A stretch of DNA of 64,000 bases from Desulfobacterales bacterium (GTDB lineage: Bacteria; Desulfobacterota; Desulfobacteria; Desulfobacterales; JAFDDL01): NCBI GenBank assembly GCA_034003325.1, contig JAVEYW010000020.1, forward strand, positions 23,333 through 87,332, read 5' to 3'. Shown here piece after piece: positions 54,192 to 63,833 of the stretch; within the stretch, counting starts at the first letter, position 1, and each line of letters begins with the position of its first letter. The notes under the pieces were generated by a model. The model was not told where the DNA came from, did no database searches, and saw only the letters and a list, made by a program, of their open reading frames with translations. Position numbers and translations under genes: made by a program.

Positions 54192-54255
54192 TCCCCTCAC
54201 TGAAAGTCATCAGGGTGACTGAATTCAGTTCCCCTGCACCGGGGGGTGCATTGCG

Positions 54256-54283
54256 TTGACAACATGAATTTTTGCATTAACAT
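54256..54283 (+). promoter_or_regulatory. Sigma-70-type promoter upstream of dnaJ
   Basis: TTGACA (54256-54261), 16-nt spacer, TAACAT (54278-54283), ~70 bp before the dnaJ ATG. Just before it lies a hairpin TGCACC-GGGG-GGTGCA (54235-54250) that may end the nadB transcript. Confidence 0.55.
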
Positions 54284-54352
54284 AGAGGACAACAAGCAGG
54301 GCCATCCCGGCGCCGTTATTTCTCCACTTTGAAAAAACAATCAAGGGTCTCG

Positions 54353-55468
54353 ATGACAACTAAACGGGATTATTACGAAATATTAGGAATTAGCCGAAAC
54401 GCAACCGAAAACGAAATCAAGGCCGCTTATCGAAAAAAGGCCATGGAATATCACCCGGACAGAAATCCGGGGGATAAGCCGGCTGAGGAAAAATTCAAGG
54501 AAGCGGCTGAGGCTTACGAAGTGCTGCGGGACGCACAGAAGAGAAGCATTTATGACCAATACGGGCACCAAGGGTTAGCGGGCACCGGATTTTCCGGCTT
54601 CGGCGGATTTGAAGATATATTCTCAAGTTTCGGGGATATTTTTGAGGATTTTTTCGGGTTTGGTTCCGGCAGACGCTCACAAGGCCGGGCCAGAAGAGGC
54701 TCAGATCTTCGCTATGACCTTACCTTGAGCTTTATGGATGCCGCCTTCGGGAAGGAGACCGAAATCACCGTCGAAAAGCTTCAGACCTGCCCCACTTGTC
54801 AGGGCAACGGATGCGAACCCGGCAGCCAACCCGAAATGTGCCAGTCCTGCGGCGGCTCCGGGCAGGTATCGCGCAGTCAGGGATTTTTCACGGTCCGCAC
54901 AACCTGTCCGAATTGCAGAGGGATTGGACAAACCATTAAAACTCCCTGCCCGCAATGCCACGGAAATGGTCAGATTGTCATTAAGAAAAAAGTCCAGATT
55001 AAGATCCCGGCCGGAGTGGATACTGGTTCAAGGCTTCGCCTCAATGGTGAGGGAGAAAGCGGCAGCTTTAACGGCCCGACCGGAGATTTATATGTATTTA
55101 TTCATGTGGAGCCTCACGAATTTTTTAAACGTCACAACACGGACATCCTTTGCTCAGTGCCGATCTCTTTTATTCAAGCGGCACTGGGCGCCCAGATAAA
55201 AGTGCCGACCCTTTCAGGCGAAACCGACTTCGACATTCCCAAAGGGACTCAACCCGGCGATATGTTCCGGCTTCGTGGCCTGGGAATTGCCTCTTTAAAA
55301 ACGCAGGCCCGTGGGGATCAGATTGTTCAGGTGGACATTAAAACCCCCACCAATCTGAATAAAAAACAGGTTGAATTGCTCAAGGAGTTCGCCGCGCAAG
55401 AGGAAAATAAATTTTCAAAAAAGCTCAAAACGATTTTAAAAGGCGGTTCATCTCGCGCCGCTGGATAA
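54353..55468 (+). CDS. dnaJ: Chaperone DnaJ
   Basis: A 371-residue type I J-protein. The J domain (~1-70) includes the HPD motif in YHPDRNPGD; a Gly/Phe-rich stretch ([17 protein letters not shown]) follows; four zinc-binding CxxCxGxG repeats are [24 protein letters not shown] and CPQCHGNG. The C-terminal peptide-binding domain is complete. It stimulates DnaK. Start ATG 54353 with [11 protein letters not shown] matches the family; a TTG at 54329 is open. Confidence 0.97.
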   Translation: MTTKRDYYEILGISRNATENEIKAAYRKKAMEYHPDRNPGDKPAEEKFKEAAEAYEVLRDAQKRSIYDQYGHQGLAGTGFSGFGGFEDIFSSFGDIFEDFFGFGSGRRSQGRARRGSDLRYDLTLSFMDAAFGKETEITVEKLQTCPTCQGNGCEPGSQPEMCQSCGGSGQVSRSQGFFTVRTTCPNCRGIGQTIKTPCPQCHGNGQIVIKKKVQIKIPAGVDTGSRLRLNGEGESGSFNGPTGDLYVFIHVEPHEFFKRHNTDILCSVPISFIQAALGAQIKVPTLSGETDFDIPKGTQPGDMFRLRGLGIASLKTQARGDQIVQVDIKTPTNLNKKQVELLKEFAAQEENKFSKKLKTILKGGSSRAAG

Positions 55469-55491
55469 AAAAGACACATGTCAAGCCCGCC

Positions 55492-55573
55492 TAATCCGGC
55501 AGAACCGGAAATTGGGCGGCCAAAGACATTCTCCAAACATGCCCGCATTTCGTGCAGGTTTCTGATAAAGGGG
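55492..55573 (-). repeat. Dispersed two-hairpin repeat, copy D (inverted)
   Basis: On the minus strand: CCCTTTATCAGAAACCTGCACG, then a diverged centre and TCCGGTTCTGCCGGATTAGG. Same family as copies A-C, more divergent. It sits between dnaJ and queD. Confidence 0.7.
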
Positions 55574-55619
55574 TTACCGAAAGGGTCTATCCGAACACTT
55601 CTTTAAGGATGGCAGTAAG

Positions 55620-55991
55620 ATGTATGAATTGAAAGTGACAACCTATTTTGCCGCAGCCCATCAATTGCAAATGGTCGCAAAAAAATGCGAAAATCTGCAT
55701 GGTCATAACTGGAAAATCGAAGTGTATGTGGCCGGAAATGAACTCAATGACGCCGGGGTTCTGATGGATTTTGGAGAAATTAAAACAGCCGTTCGGAGCA
55801 TTATGAACGAACTGGACCACAAATACTTAAACGAGATAGAATCCTTTAAAGACAAAAACCCCTCCTCTGAAAACATTGCGCGCTACATTGCGCACACACT
55901 TCAGAACAAGATCGGCGCCGTCGGCATCAAGGTTTCCCGGGTAACCGCTTGGGAATCCGAAGACGCCGCAGCAACGTATATGCCGGTCTGA
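55620..55991 (+). CDS. queD: 6-carboxytetrahydropterin synthase QueD
   Basis: A 123-residue tunnelling-fold enzyme. Zinc ligands are His in FAAAHQL and the HGHNW motif (LHGHNWKIE); the Cys is in AKKCENLHGH, and DLDHKYLN-type ELDHKYLNE is conserved, with the last ligand-region WESEDAAATY. It makes 6-carboxy-tetrahydropterin for queuosine and related deazapurines. The start ATG 55620. Confidence 0.93.
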   Translation: MYELKVTTYFAAAHQLQMVAKKCENLHGHNWKIEVYVAGNELNDAGVLMDFGEIKTAVRSIMNELDHKYLNEIESFKDKNPSSENIARYIAHTLQNKIGAVGIKVSRVTAWESEDAAATYMPV

Positions 55992-56029
55992 TCGGCTGCC
56001 GGATGCAAAAGGATGCGATGCGAAATGTG

Positions 56030-56620
56030 TTATGGTCTCGTTAATTGCCCCCATCTTTCTATCAGTTCATCACGGGTAATAATGGCGCGAACGTCCGGCA
56101 CATGTGCTTGAATATGACCCAGTCCGCCTTCTTGACGATCCACCAGCACCACGGCCCGAACCACCTCAAGCCCCTCGGATTGAGCCCGCTCTATCGCCTT
56201 GATGGTAGACCCGCCAGTAGTGGCGACATCGTCGATCACTACGACTTTTTGCCCCGGTGCGAGATCACCCTCAATCCATCGGGCGATTCCATGGTCCTTT
56301 TGCGCCTTGCGAATAGAAAACGCCTTGATGGGTTTGTGTTCCAGCCCTGAAACAAATGCGGTGGCCATGGCCACCGGGTCCGCGCCGAACGTAAGCCCGC
56401 CAACGCCGGCTACCTCGAGATCTTTAATGGCGCTAAACACCAGATGACCGATCAGGAACATTCCTCTAGGATCCATTGCGGTCGGTTTGCAATTCACATA
56501 AAACCGGCTCATTCTACCGGATACCAGCTTGAAAACCGGCTTTTCACTAAATTTAAATGATTTTCGGCAAAGCAAATCCAGTAATTCCTGTTTCAATAAC
56601 CCGGTTTCCGACATGCCCAT
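56030..56620 (-). CDS. pyrE: Orotate phosphoribosyltransferase
   Basis: A 196-residue type I PRTase. The PRPP loop is [14 protein letters not shown] near residue 122. [16 protein letters not shown] at the start and [12 protein letters not shown] are also typical. It converts orotate and PRPP to OMP in pyrimidine synthesis. The ATG overlaps the stop of the preceding small ORF by one base. Confidence 0.95.
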   Translation of the reverse strand: MGMSETGLLKQELLDLLCRKSFKFSEKPVFKLVSGRMSRFYVNCKPTAMDPRGMFLIGHLVFSAIKDLEVAGVGGLTFGADPVAMATAFVSGLEHKPIKAFSIRKAQKDHGIARWIEGDLAPGQKVVVIDDVATTGGSTIKAIERAQSEGLEVVRAVVLVDRQEGGLGHIQAHVPDVRAIITRDELIERWGQLTRP

Positions 56621-56862
56621 TACAAACCAATCTCCTGATATACAAGCTGTTCCAAAATATCCGCCCGGATCAAAATTGAAGAACCAGTTGATTTACCGGC
56701 CGTAATCATATAAAAAGCCCCCACCGAAATGGAAGAAGCCACTCTTTTGGTTTCAGTGGAGGCTTTGAGCAGGGAAAACCGGTAAAGGCACTCCCGAGTG
56801 CTCGACGCGTTTTTATTATCAGCAAACCCACTTAAGGTCAATATATAACCCGAAACGCACAC
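56620..56862 (-). CDS. Hypothetical protein upstream of pyrE
   Basis: An 80-residue frame from GTG 56862. The frame is open and protein-like about 38 codons further upstream (toward 56978; [11 protein letters not shown] continues) with no canonical start, so the gene may be longer with a rare start, or 5'-truncated. No family recognised. It overlaps pyrE by one base, so translation may be coupled. Confidence 0.4.
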   Translation of the reverse strand: MCVSGYILTLSGFADNKNASSTRECLYRFSLLKASTETKRVASSISVGAFYMITAGKSTGSSILIRADILEQLVYQEIGL

Positions 56863-57029
56863 GGGCAGCCGATTGGCGCCTTGGCGGAAACCGCATTTGA
56901 TGCCCGATTGAATTTGAACCTGATCATCGGAAGCCCAATGACCGTTCAGACGGCAAACCCGTCCGATGGCATAGGATATGTTTCAAGACGGCTAATTTTT
57001 CTATCCCGGGGACGGAAAGTGTGGGGAAA

Positions 57030-57707
57030 ATGACCGACGCCAAAAAAGACCCCATCATTCGTATGTTTCATGTTTCTAAAACTTACGCCGCCAAAAAGGC
57101 ATTGATAGATATCAGCCTGGACGTATATAAAAATGATTTTATTTTTATCAGCGGCCCCAGCGGTGCCGGAAAGACGACGCTGTTAAAGATCTTGTATCTG
57201 GGAGAGACAGCCTCAGGGGGCCAAGTGATCGTAGACGGCATGAATCTGGCCCGAATAACCAAAAAACGAATACCTTATCTTCGCCGTTTATTCGGTATCA
57301 TCTTTCAAGACTATAAGCTTATTCCAACAAAGACCGTTTTTGAAAATGTCGCGCTCGTACTGGAAGCCTTGGGCACGGACCAGCGAAACATTGCCAAGAA
57401 AGTTCACCACGTGCTGAGAAATGTCGGCATGGAAGACAGGCGAAACGCCTTTCCGCCCAGCCTGTCCGGCGGAGAGCAACAACGCGTGGCGGTCGCCCGA
57501 GCCGTTGTCGGCAACCCGAAAATCATTCTGGCCGATGAACCCACCGGCAGTCTGGACTCTGAATCGGCGGCAATCATTTTTGATCTGCTGCAACAATTTC
57601 ATATTCGCGGCGGCACCTTGATGGTTGCCACACACGATGTGGCGTTGCTCCAAAAACCGGGCCAACGAATTATCCATCTGAAAGCAGGAATGCTTTTGCA
57701 AGAATAG
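57030..57707 (+). CDS. ftsE: Cell division ATP-binding protein FtsE
   Basis: A 225-residue ABC ATPase: Walker [10 protein letters not shown] near residue 40, Q-loop FQDYKL, signature [10 protein letters not shown] and Walker B ILADEPTG. With FtsX it works as a mechano-type transporter that activates septal murein hydrolases. ATG 57030 is preferred (GGGGA site); a GTG at 57021 is in frame. It starts the run ftsE-ftsX-envC-ctpA-deacetylase. Confidence 0.95.
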   Translation: MTDAKKDPIIRMFHVSKTYAAKKALIDISLDVYKNDFIFISGPSGAGKTTLLKILYLGETASGGQVIVDGMNLARITKKRIPYLRRLFGIIFQDYKLIPTKTVFENVALVLEALGTDQRNIAKKVHHVLRNVGMEDRRNAFPPSLSGGEQQRVAVARAVVGNPKIILADEPTGSLDSESAAIIFDLLQQFHIRGGTLMVATHDVALLQKPGQRIIHLKAGMLLQE

Positions 57708-57725
57708 TCAGTGGAATGATTTCCC

Positions 57726-58601
57726 ATGAATCTGCTGTTAAGCCGTGCGTTACAAGATATTATAAGAAACCGGTGGCTTAATACCATTGCCGTCGTCACC
57801 ATCGCCTTGTCCGTGCTCATTGTCAGCGCTTTTGGCCTGTTTTTTATCAACGCTGAAGAGGTCATTCGATCCTGGGAAAAGGGGGTGCGCATGATGGTCT
57901 ACCTGAAACCGGGCACGGAAGAGCAGATACGCAAAGACATCGAAGAAAAACTTCTTCAACTTGATGGCGTATCGGAAGTCCTCTTTATTTCAAAGCAAGA
58001 AGCCCTTGATTCTCTTAAGGTCCAAATGCAGCGCCAAAAGTCTCTTCTGGAGGGGCTTCGGGAAAATCCCCTGCCGGAAGCATTTGAAATTCGTCTCGCC
58101 ACCGTCACTCAAAACGAACGGAACATTGAAACCCTGGCCACTCGAATTGAAACTTTTTCCGCTGTGGACGAGGTGGAATACGGACAGCAGTGGATGGAAA
58201 AAGCGATTTATTTCTTCCAACTTTTTCGGCTGGCCGGATTTGCCATGGGAACGCTTTTCTTCATGGCGGCCGTATCCATTGTCGCCAATACGATTCGATT
58301 GCTGTTATATTCCCGGCAAACGGAAATAGAAATCATGCGAATCGTGGGAGCGACAGATCGTTTCATCAAGTCTCCGTTTTATATTGAAGGCATGCTTCAA
58401 GGCATTATGGGTGCTGCGATAGGGCTATCGTTGCTGGCTTTGGTTTATTTTCTGGCGTCTTCCAATATGCAGCAAGGGTTATCCACATTTTTTTTCCATA
58501 TTCGTTTTTTTTCCGTAGTCACACTGCTGGAAATTCTTGCCTGCAGCATGCTGGTCGGATGGATCGGATGTTATCTGTCATTAAAACAGTTTCTAAAATA
58601 G
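57726..58601 (+). CDS. ftsX: Cell division protein FtsX
   Basis: A 291-residue membrane protein with four helices and a large extracytoplasmic loop (~50-170). The N-terminus LSRALQDIIRNRWLNTIAVVTIALS and the EIEIMRIVGATDRFIKSPFYIEG segment are characteristic. It pairs with FtsE and passes the signal to EnvC-like activators such as the next gene, which it overlaps by 43 bp. Confidence 0.95.
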   Translation: MNLLLSRALQDIIRNRWLNTIAVVTIALSVLIVSAFGLFFINAEEVIRSWEKGVRMMVYLKPGTEEQIRKDIEEKLLQLDGVSEVLFISKQEALDSLKVQMQRQKSLLEGLRENPLPEAFEIRLATVTQNERNIETLATRIETFSAVDEVEYGQQWMEKAIYFFQLFRLAGFAMGTLFFMAAVSIVANTIRLLLYSRQTEIEIMRIVGATDRFIKSPFYIEGMLQGIMGAAIGLSLLALVYFLASSNMQQGLSTFFFHIRFFSVVTLLEILACSMLVGWIGCYLSLKQFLK

Positions 58602-59773
58602 GTGCCGTTGCTCTTCTCGTATTTGTATTCATCGGTCGGCCGCCGGCCGTTTTTGCCGAAGAGGCCGACGCGTTATCACAAAAAGCAAGAAACCTCGATA
58701 CCCAGCTTAAAAAAAAGCAATCGGAAGCAACCGCATTTACCCGCCGGGAGACCGAACTCATCGACAATCTGAATAAAATCGATTCAAACCTGAACAACCT
58801 GGAAAAAAAAGCCGCGACCCTCGAAAAAAAACAGGCCATTCTGGCAGCGGCGCTAAAAGAAAATGAGGCCGTCGCAGACGCCCTTGAATCCGAGGTGGCC
58901 AATCTTGAGACCTATGCTTCCAAGCGCCTCGTCGCATTATACAAACTTAGCCGCCTGGGAAGCCTGCCCCTATTAGCCTCGGCCGAATCGCTGTTTGAAC
59001 TTTTAGCGAAGAAAAAAAGCATTCAAATCCTATTGGCCTATGATGAGTCGGTTTGGAAAACACTCTCCAATAAAAAAATAGCGCTGGCCGGGGTACGCGA
59101 AGCGCTGGTAAGTCAAAGACAAACCCATAAGCAACAGGAGGCTGAATTAGAAGAACAAATGAAACGACTTACCCGGCACCGAACCGAACGCGAACATCTG
59201 CTGACGCAAATAAAAGAAAAAAAATCGCTGGCCATGGCGGCCATTACCGCATTGAAAACGGCAGCCCGGGAACTGGAAGATCAAATTAATGCCGCCGCAT
59301 TAAATCAAAAACCCGAACTCGCAACCGTAAGGCCCTTTGAATCACTTAAGGGGTTGCTAAAGATGCCGGTCAAAGGTACAATCGTCCAATTTTTCGGGCC
59401 ATATACACTCTCTCCGCTAAACGTAACCGGCTTTCGAAGCGGGATCGATATTCAGGCTGAGAAGGGGGAGCCGATTCAGGCGGTAAACCATGGAAAAACT
59501 CTTTACGCCGGGTGGTTTAAGGGATATGGGAACATGGTTATCCTGGATCATGGGAACAACTACTGTACAGTTTATGCGCATGCCCAGGAAATTTTCAAAC
59601 AAAAAGGCGACAGAGTTGCCGCCGGCGAAGTGATTGCAACCGTTGGCGACACCGGATCTCTTCAGGGTTCGACCGTTCATTTTGAAATCAGACATCACGG
59701 AAAACCGGTTGACCCGCTCAAATGGATAGAGGAAAGGAGTCGAAAGACATATGATAAAACTGCGAATCGGTAA
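58559..59773 (+). CDS. envC: EnvC-like murein hydrolase activator (degenerate M23)
   Basis: A 404-residue exported protein. A signal segment (residues ~8-30) is followed by a long coiled coil (~32-245) and a LytM/M23 domain (~300-400). The first zinc ligand motif HxxxD reads RSGID (His replaced), as in EnvC proteins that activate amidases but do not cut murein themselves. Gene order after ftsEX supports this role. It overlaps ctpA by 23 bp. Confidence 0.9.
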   Translation: MDRMLSVIKTVSKIGAVALLVFVFIGRPPAVFAEEADALSQKARNLDTQLKKKQSEATAFTRRETELIDNLNKIDSNLNNLEKKAATLEKKQAILAAALKENEAVADALESEVANLETYASKRLVALYKLSRLGSLPLLASAESLFELLAKKKSIQILLAYDESVWKTLSNKKIALAGVREALVSQRQTHKQQEAELEEQMKRLTRHRTEREHLLTQIKEKKSLAMAAITALKTAARELEDQINAAALNQKPELATVRPFESLKGLLKMPVKGTIVQFFGPYTLSPLNVTGFRSGIDIQAEKGEPIQAVNHGKTLYAGWFKGYGNMVILDHGNNYCTVYAHAQEIFKQKGDRVAAGEVIATVGDTGSLQGSTVHFEIRHHGKPVDPLKWIEERSRKTYDKTANR

Positions 59774-61103
59774 ACTCTGGTGGGTGATGGTCATCGCCGT
59801 CATTCTATGGACCATCGGAACCGGATTTCATGAAAATCTTTCCGCAGATAACGAGGCCGCCTATAAAAGCCTAAAAACCCTGACCGACGTCCTTGATTTT
59901 ATCGAAAGAGAATATGTCGATAAGGTCGACACCAAGGATTTGATTGAAAAGGCCATTCAGGGAATGGTGCAAAGCCTTGATCCGCATTCCGCATTTTTAC
60001 CGCCGGAAGCCTTTGAAGAGCTTCAGGTCGACACACAGGGAGAATTCGGTGGTATCGGCATTGAGATTACCATGCAAAAAGGAATTCTTACGGTGATATC
60101 CCCCATCGAAGGAACCCCCGCCTATGAAGCCGGTATTAAAGCCGGAGACCACATCATCAAAGTCGATGGGGTGTCCACTCAGGACATGATGCTTTGGGAG
60201 GCGGTCAAAAAAATGAGGGGGCCGAAAGGATCTCCGGTGGTCATCACCGTCTTTCGAAAAGAAGAACCGGAACCCATTGAGTTTAAACTTATTCGTGCCA
60301 TCATTCCCATCGACAGCGTTCGCTTCATGCCGCTTAAACCCGGATATGGCTATATCTGGGTAACCGGTTTTCGACAAAACACAGCCGATGAACTGGAAAA
60401 AGCACTCCAGTCTCTTGAAGCCGCGGGCAGCCCATTAAAAGGCCTGGTGCTCGATCTGCGCTATAACCCGGGCGGTCTTCTGGATCAATCCGTTAAGGTG
60501 GCGGATATTTTTCTTGAAAAGGGCGTCATAGTCTCAATTAAAGGCCGAACCAAATCTATTCAGGAATTTAAGGCACACACCGATAACATCAGCCGAAAGT
60601 TCCCCATCGTGGTACTTGTTAACGGCGGCAGCGCCAGCGCCTCAGAGATTGTCGCCGGTGCGCTGCAGGACCAGAAGCGGGCCCTGATTTTAGGAACCCC
60701 CTCTTTTGGCAAAGGCTCGGTCCAGACCGTCGAAAGGTTGCCGGATGGTTACGGATTGAAATTGACCATTGCGCTCTACTATACGCCCAGCGGCCGCGCC
60801 ATTCAGGCGGAAGGCATTAAGCCGGATATCGTGGTCGACCAAGAGATTCTCAATCAGAAAGAGACACCCGATACGCCGCGCATGACCGTAAAAGAAAAGG
60901 ATTTAAAGAATCATCTGGAACCAGAATCGATGGAGCCGGAAACAAAAGAAAGCCCTGAAATTCAGGAACCGGAATCAACACCCGATAAACCCTCCCGCAA
61001 GCTCGGGCCCCTTCGGCTTGACTCACTGGAAGATGACCTTCAGGTCATGCGCGCCCTTGATATTCTAATCAGCTATAACGTGTTTAAAGGGATGAACGGA
61101 TAA
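59751..61103 (+). CDS. ctpA: C-terminal processing peptidase (S41, CtpA-like)
   Basis: A 450-residue protein with an N-terminal membrane anchor or signal (~8-25), a PDZ domain (~95-165), and an S41 core with Ser in NGGSASASEIVAG and Lys in SFGKGSVQT. The tail (~380-425) is proline- and Glu-rich (EPESMEPETKESPEIQEPE). In other bacteria such proteases control periplasmic murein hydrolases; the operon with EnvC suggests a similar link. Confidence 0.93.
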   Translation: MIKLRIGKLWWVMVIAVILWTIGTGFHENLSADNEAAYKSLKTLTDVLDFIEREYVDKVDTKDLIEKAIQGMVQSLDPHSAFLPPEAFEELQVDTQGEFGGIGIEITMQKGILTVISPIEGTPAYEAGIKAGDHIIKVDGVSTQDMMLWEAVKKMRGPKGSPVVITVFRKEEPEPIEFKLIRAIIPIDSVRFMPLKPGYGYIWVTGFRQNTADELEKALQSLEAAGSPLKGLVLDLRYNPGGLLDQSVKVADIFLEKGVIVSIKGRTKSIQEFKAHTDNISRKFPIVVLVNGGSASASEIVAGALQDQKRALILGTPSFGKGSVQTVERLPDGYGLKLTIALYYTPSGRAIQAEGIKPDIVVDQEILNQKETPDTPRMTVKEKDLKNHLEPESMEPETKESPEIQEPESTPDKPSRKLGPLRLDSLEDDLQVMRALDILISYNVFKGMNG

Positions 61104-61131
61104 ACGAAGCGGATTAGAGAATCAGCGCCGA

Positions 61132-62091
61132 ATGCCAAAAAAAGCGTCCAGAAAAAAAACAACCCGAAAAGGACGGGTTCGCCCCAAAAAGGCCGGCTCG
61201 TCCTTTTCTTTCAAGCGGGGCATTTGGGCGATGGTCATTCTTATCCTGCTTGTTACCGCCGGCGCCATTTTATCGCGATTTCTGATACCGCGCAGGGTTC
61301 CCCCCGTTCAACCGCCGATACCAAAGCCCGCTGCACCGATCCTTCGTTACGAGATCTTCCCCGAGGAAAAACCGATTCCAATTGAACCGCCCCCCATACC
61401 GCCCTTGCCGATACCCGAAAAATTGCCGAAAGTTGCTATTATTATAGATGATATGGGGTATGACCGGAACATGGCGAAAAAATTCCTTGAACTGGACGCG
61501 GTGATAACCTACGCCATTCTTCCCTTTAGTCCCCATCAGGGTGAACTCTCGGCGGCAGCTCGGCAAAAGGGGCTTGAGACCTTGCTGCATCTGCCCATGG
61601 AGCCGATTGAATACCCGACGATCAAGCCCGGGCCCGGCGCACTGCTGACCACCATGACACCGGATGAATTAATCAACCAGTTGAAAAAAAACCTTCGGTC
61701 CGTCCCAGGGGTAAAAGGCGTCAATAACCATATGGGCTCCAGAATGACGGAGGTTTCCGCACAATTGTACCAGATATTCAGTTTGCTTAAAAAAGAGGGA
61801 TTCTTCTTTATCGACAGCCGGACCACGCCGGCGAGCCTGTGCCGGCCCTCCGCCCGCTTGCTGCGCCTTCCCTTTGCGGAGCGGAATATTTTTCTGGATC
61901 ATGTACAAACAGAGGAAAGCGTCAAAAAACAGATTCGCCGGCTGGTAACTATCGCCATTCAAAAAGGAGAAGCCGTCGGAATCGGCCATCCACACAAGGC
62001 CACCTATCGCATGCTTCGGGAACTGCTGCCTGAAATTCAAAAAAAGGTGAAACTGGTTCCGGCTTCAGAAGTGGTCCATCTGGTGGGATAA
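61132..62091 (+). CDS. Divergent polysaccharide deacetylase family protein
   Basis: A 319-residue protein with a basic N-terminus, one membrane helix (~30-50), a proline-rich linker and a NodB-like barrel of the divergent deacetylase (YibQ/DUF610) family: VAIIIDDMGYD, PFSPHQG, LHLPMEP, NNHMGSRMT, FFIDSRTT, GHPHKATY. It is often found after envC and ctpA in Proteobacteria, possibly acting on peptidoglycan or glycans. Enzymatic activity has not been established for the family. Confidence 0.9.
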   Translation: MPKKASRKKTTRKGRVRPKKAGSSFSFKRGIWAMVILILLVTAGAILSRFLIPRRVPPVQPPIPKPAAPILRYEIFPEEKPIPIEPPPIPPLPIPEKLPKVAIIIDDMGYDRNMAKKFLELDAVITYAILPFSPHQGELSAAARQKGLETLLHLPMEPIEYPTIKPGPGALLTTMTPDELINQLKKNLRSVPGVKGVNNHMGSRMTEVSAQLYQIFSLLKKEGFFFIDSRTTPASLCRPSARLLRLPFAERNIFLDHVQTEESVKKQIRRLVTIAIQKGEAVGIGHPHKATYRMLRELLPEIQKKVKLVPASEVVHLVG

Positions 62092-62417
62092 CCGGGTATT
62101 ACCGATAGTCGACGGTCGACGGCCAAGAATTGAAGCCTTTTATTGCCTTGGCTTGGATTACGGTAAAAAAAGGTTATGCCACACTATCCGGCAAACCATT
62201 GTATTCGAATCGCCTAAAGCGCCGTGATTGGATTCAAACATATTATAATGTTTTTCGGGCGGTTATTTGTTTTTCTGTTTATCACGATAATTGCGGTATT
62301 AAACAGATAGAAGACGGCTTTTGGAATCGAATTGATTGCGCAAGTTATACTGAATTTCTGTAGATAAACAGGAAGCAATTAATCCCTTGTTATACAATCT
62401 TAAAGCAGGTGGACGAT
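62092..62417. other. 326-bp AT-rich gap without a supported gene
   Basis: After the deacetylase stop there is a small palindromic stretch GTCGACGGTCGAC (~62109-62121). A 77-residue frame starting with TTG (62130-62363) has no ribosome site and no protein-like pattern. Promoter elements for the aldehyde dehydrogenase must lie here, but none is clear. Confidence 0.5.
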
Positions 62418-63833
62418 ATGAGTATTTCTGCTACGCACCAATCAGCAATCAGCGATCTTGTCCAAAATCAAAGAAAATTTTTTCAATCGGGCAGGTCGAG
62501 AGATATTGATTTCCGCATCAGGCAGCTCAAAACCCTGAAATCTGCGATCATTGATAATGAAGCGGAAATTCTTGAGGCCTGCAGGTCGGACATGAATAAG
62601 CCTCCGATGGAAGCTTACACGAGCGAGCGGGGAATGGTTTTAAATGAAATTGATCACGCGGCAAGAAATCTGAAGTCATGGGCTAAACCCAGAAAAGCGA
62701 AGACCCCCTTACTACACACCCGATTCTTTGGTCTCGCGCAGCATTTCCTGGCCTCCAGCTATATCTATTCGGAACCTTACGGCGTTGTTTTGGTTATCGG
62801 CCCCTGGAATTATCCATTCCAACTGACGTTGTCGCCTCTGGTCGGAGCGATAGCAGCCGGGAATTGTACAATATTGAAGCCTTCGGAAATTGCCCCTAGT
62901 TCATCGGGTGTCATAGCAAAAATTGTCCGAGACATTTTTGATCCCGGGTTTGTTGCCGCAACCGAGGGAGATGCGGGAACTGGACAAAAACTTCTCTCGG
63001 AAAAGTTCGACTACATTTTTTTTACCGGCGGCACAAGGGTCGGCACTATTGTCATGGAGGCGGCGGCAAAGCAGCTTACGCCGGTTACTCTTGAGCTGGG
63101 CGGGAAAAACCCCTGCATCGTTGATCATGATGTTCATGTTGGACATACTGCAAAAAGAATAGTTTGGGGTAAGTTTTTCAATGCAGGCCAGACTTGCATG
63201 ACAACGGATTACCTTCTGGTTGACAGGGCTATAAAGAAGGAACTCCTGGCAAGCATCGAAGCAACCATTAAAGAATTCTATGGCGACGCCCCGTCGAAAA
63301 GCCCTGATTACGGGCGAATTATAAACGCTCATCATTTTACGCGGCTTTCTCGCCTGCTTAAAGAGGGCGAAATCGTCATAGGAGGAGAAACGAATCCTGC
63401 GAACCTCTATATAGCTCCCACGGTAATTGACAATGTGTCGCCTGAGCATGCGACAATGAAAGAGGAAATATTTGGGCCAATTCTTCCGGTTCTGGAATAT
63501 GAGAAACTTGACGATGCTATATCTTTTGTTAATGAGAGGCCTAAGCCGGTCGCCCTGTTCTTTTTCTCGAGAGATAAGACAAAGCAAGAAAAGGTTTTGA
63601 GAGAAACGTCGTCGGGCGGAGGTTGCATCAATGAAACCTTTGTACACGCGATTAACTTCAGCCTCCCCTTCGGAGGCGTTGGAGCAAGCGGTATCGGCAA
63701 GTACCACGGCAAATTCAGCTACGACACATTTTCAAACAAAAAAGGCGTCATGAAAAAATCATTCCTATTTGATTTTGCATTGCGCTACCCTCCCTATGGA
63801 GACAAATTCAGAAAATCCAAGAGATTCTTGTAA
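62418..63833 (+). CDS. Aldehyde dehydrogenase family protein (class 3-like)
   Basis: A 471-residue NAD(P)-dependent aldehyde dehydrogenase. Signatures: GPWNYPFQLTLSPLVGAIAAGN near residue 120, FTGGTRVG, ELGGKNPCIVD (catalytic Glu), NAGQTCMTTDYLLV (catalytic Cys) and PFGGVGASGIGKYHG. It resembles the class 3/YwdH group that oxidises fatty or aromatic aldehydes; a basic, hydrophobic C-terminus (FDFALRYPPYGDKFRK) could touch the membrane. Start ATG 62418 has AGGTGG 5 nt upstream. Confidence 0.93.
   Translation: MSISATHQSAISDLVQNQRKFFQSGRSRDIDFRIRQLKTLKSAIIDNEAEILEACRSDMNKPPMEAYTSERGMVLNEIDHAARNLKSWAKPRKAKTPLLHTRFFGLAQHFLASSYIYSEPYGVVLVIGPWNYPFQLTLSPLVGAIAAGNCTILKPSEIAPSSSGVIAKIVRDIFDPGFVAATEGDAGTGQKLLSEKFDYIFFTGGTRVGTIVMEAAAKQLTPVTLELGGKNPCIVDHDVHVGHTAKRIVWGKFFNAGQTCMTTDYLLVDRAIKKELLASIEATIKEFYGDAPSKSPDYGRIINAHHFTRLSRLLKEGEIVIGGETNPANLYIAPTVIDNVSPEHATMKEEIFGPILPVLEYEKLDDAISFVNERPKPVALFFFSRDKTKQEKVLRETSSGGGCINETFVHAINFSLPFGGVGASGIGKYHGKFSYDTFSNKKGVMKKSFLFDFALRYPPYGDKFRKSKRFL

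Noticed and set aside
62130..62363. 77-codon ORF before the aldehyde dehydrogenase
   Set aside because: TTG start, no ribosome site, no family-like pattern; sequence looks like AT-rich intergenic DNA.
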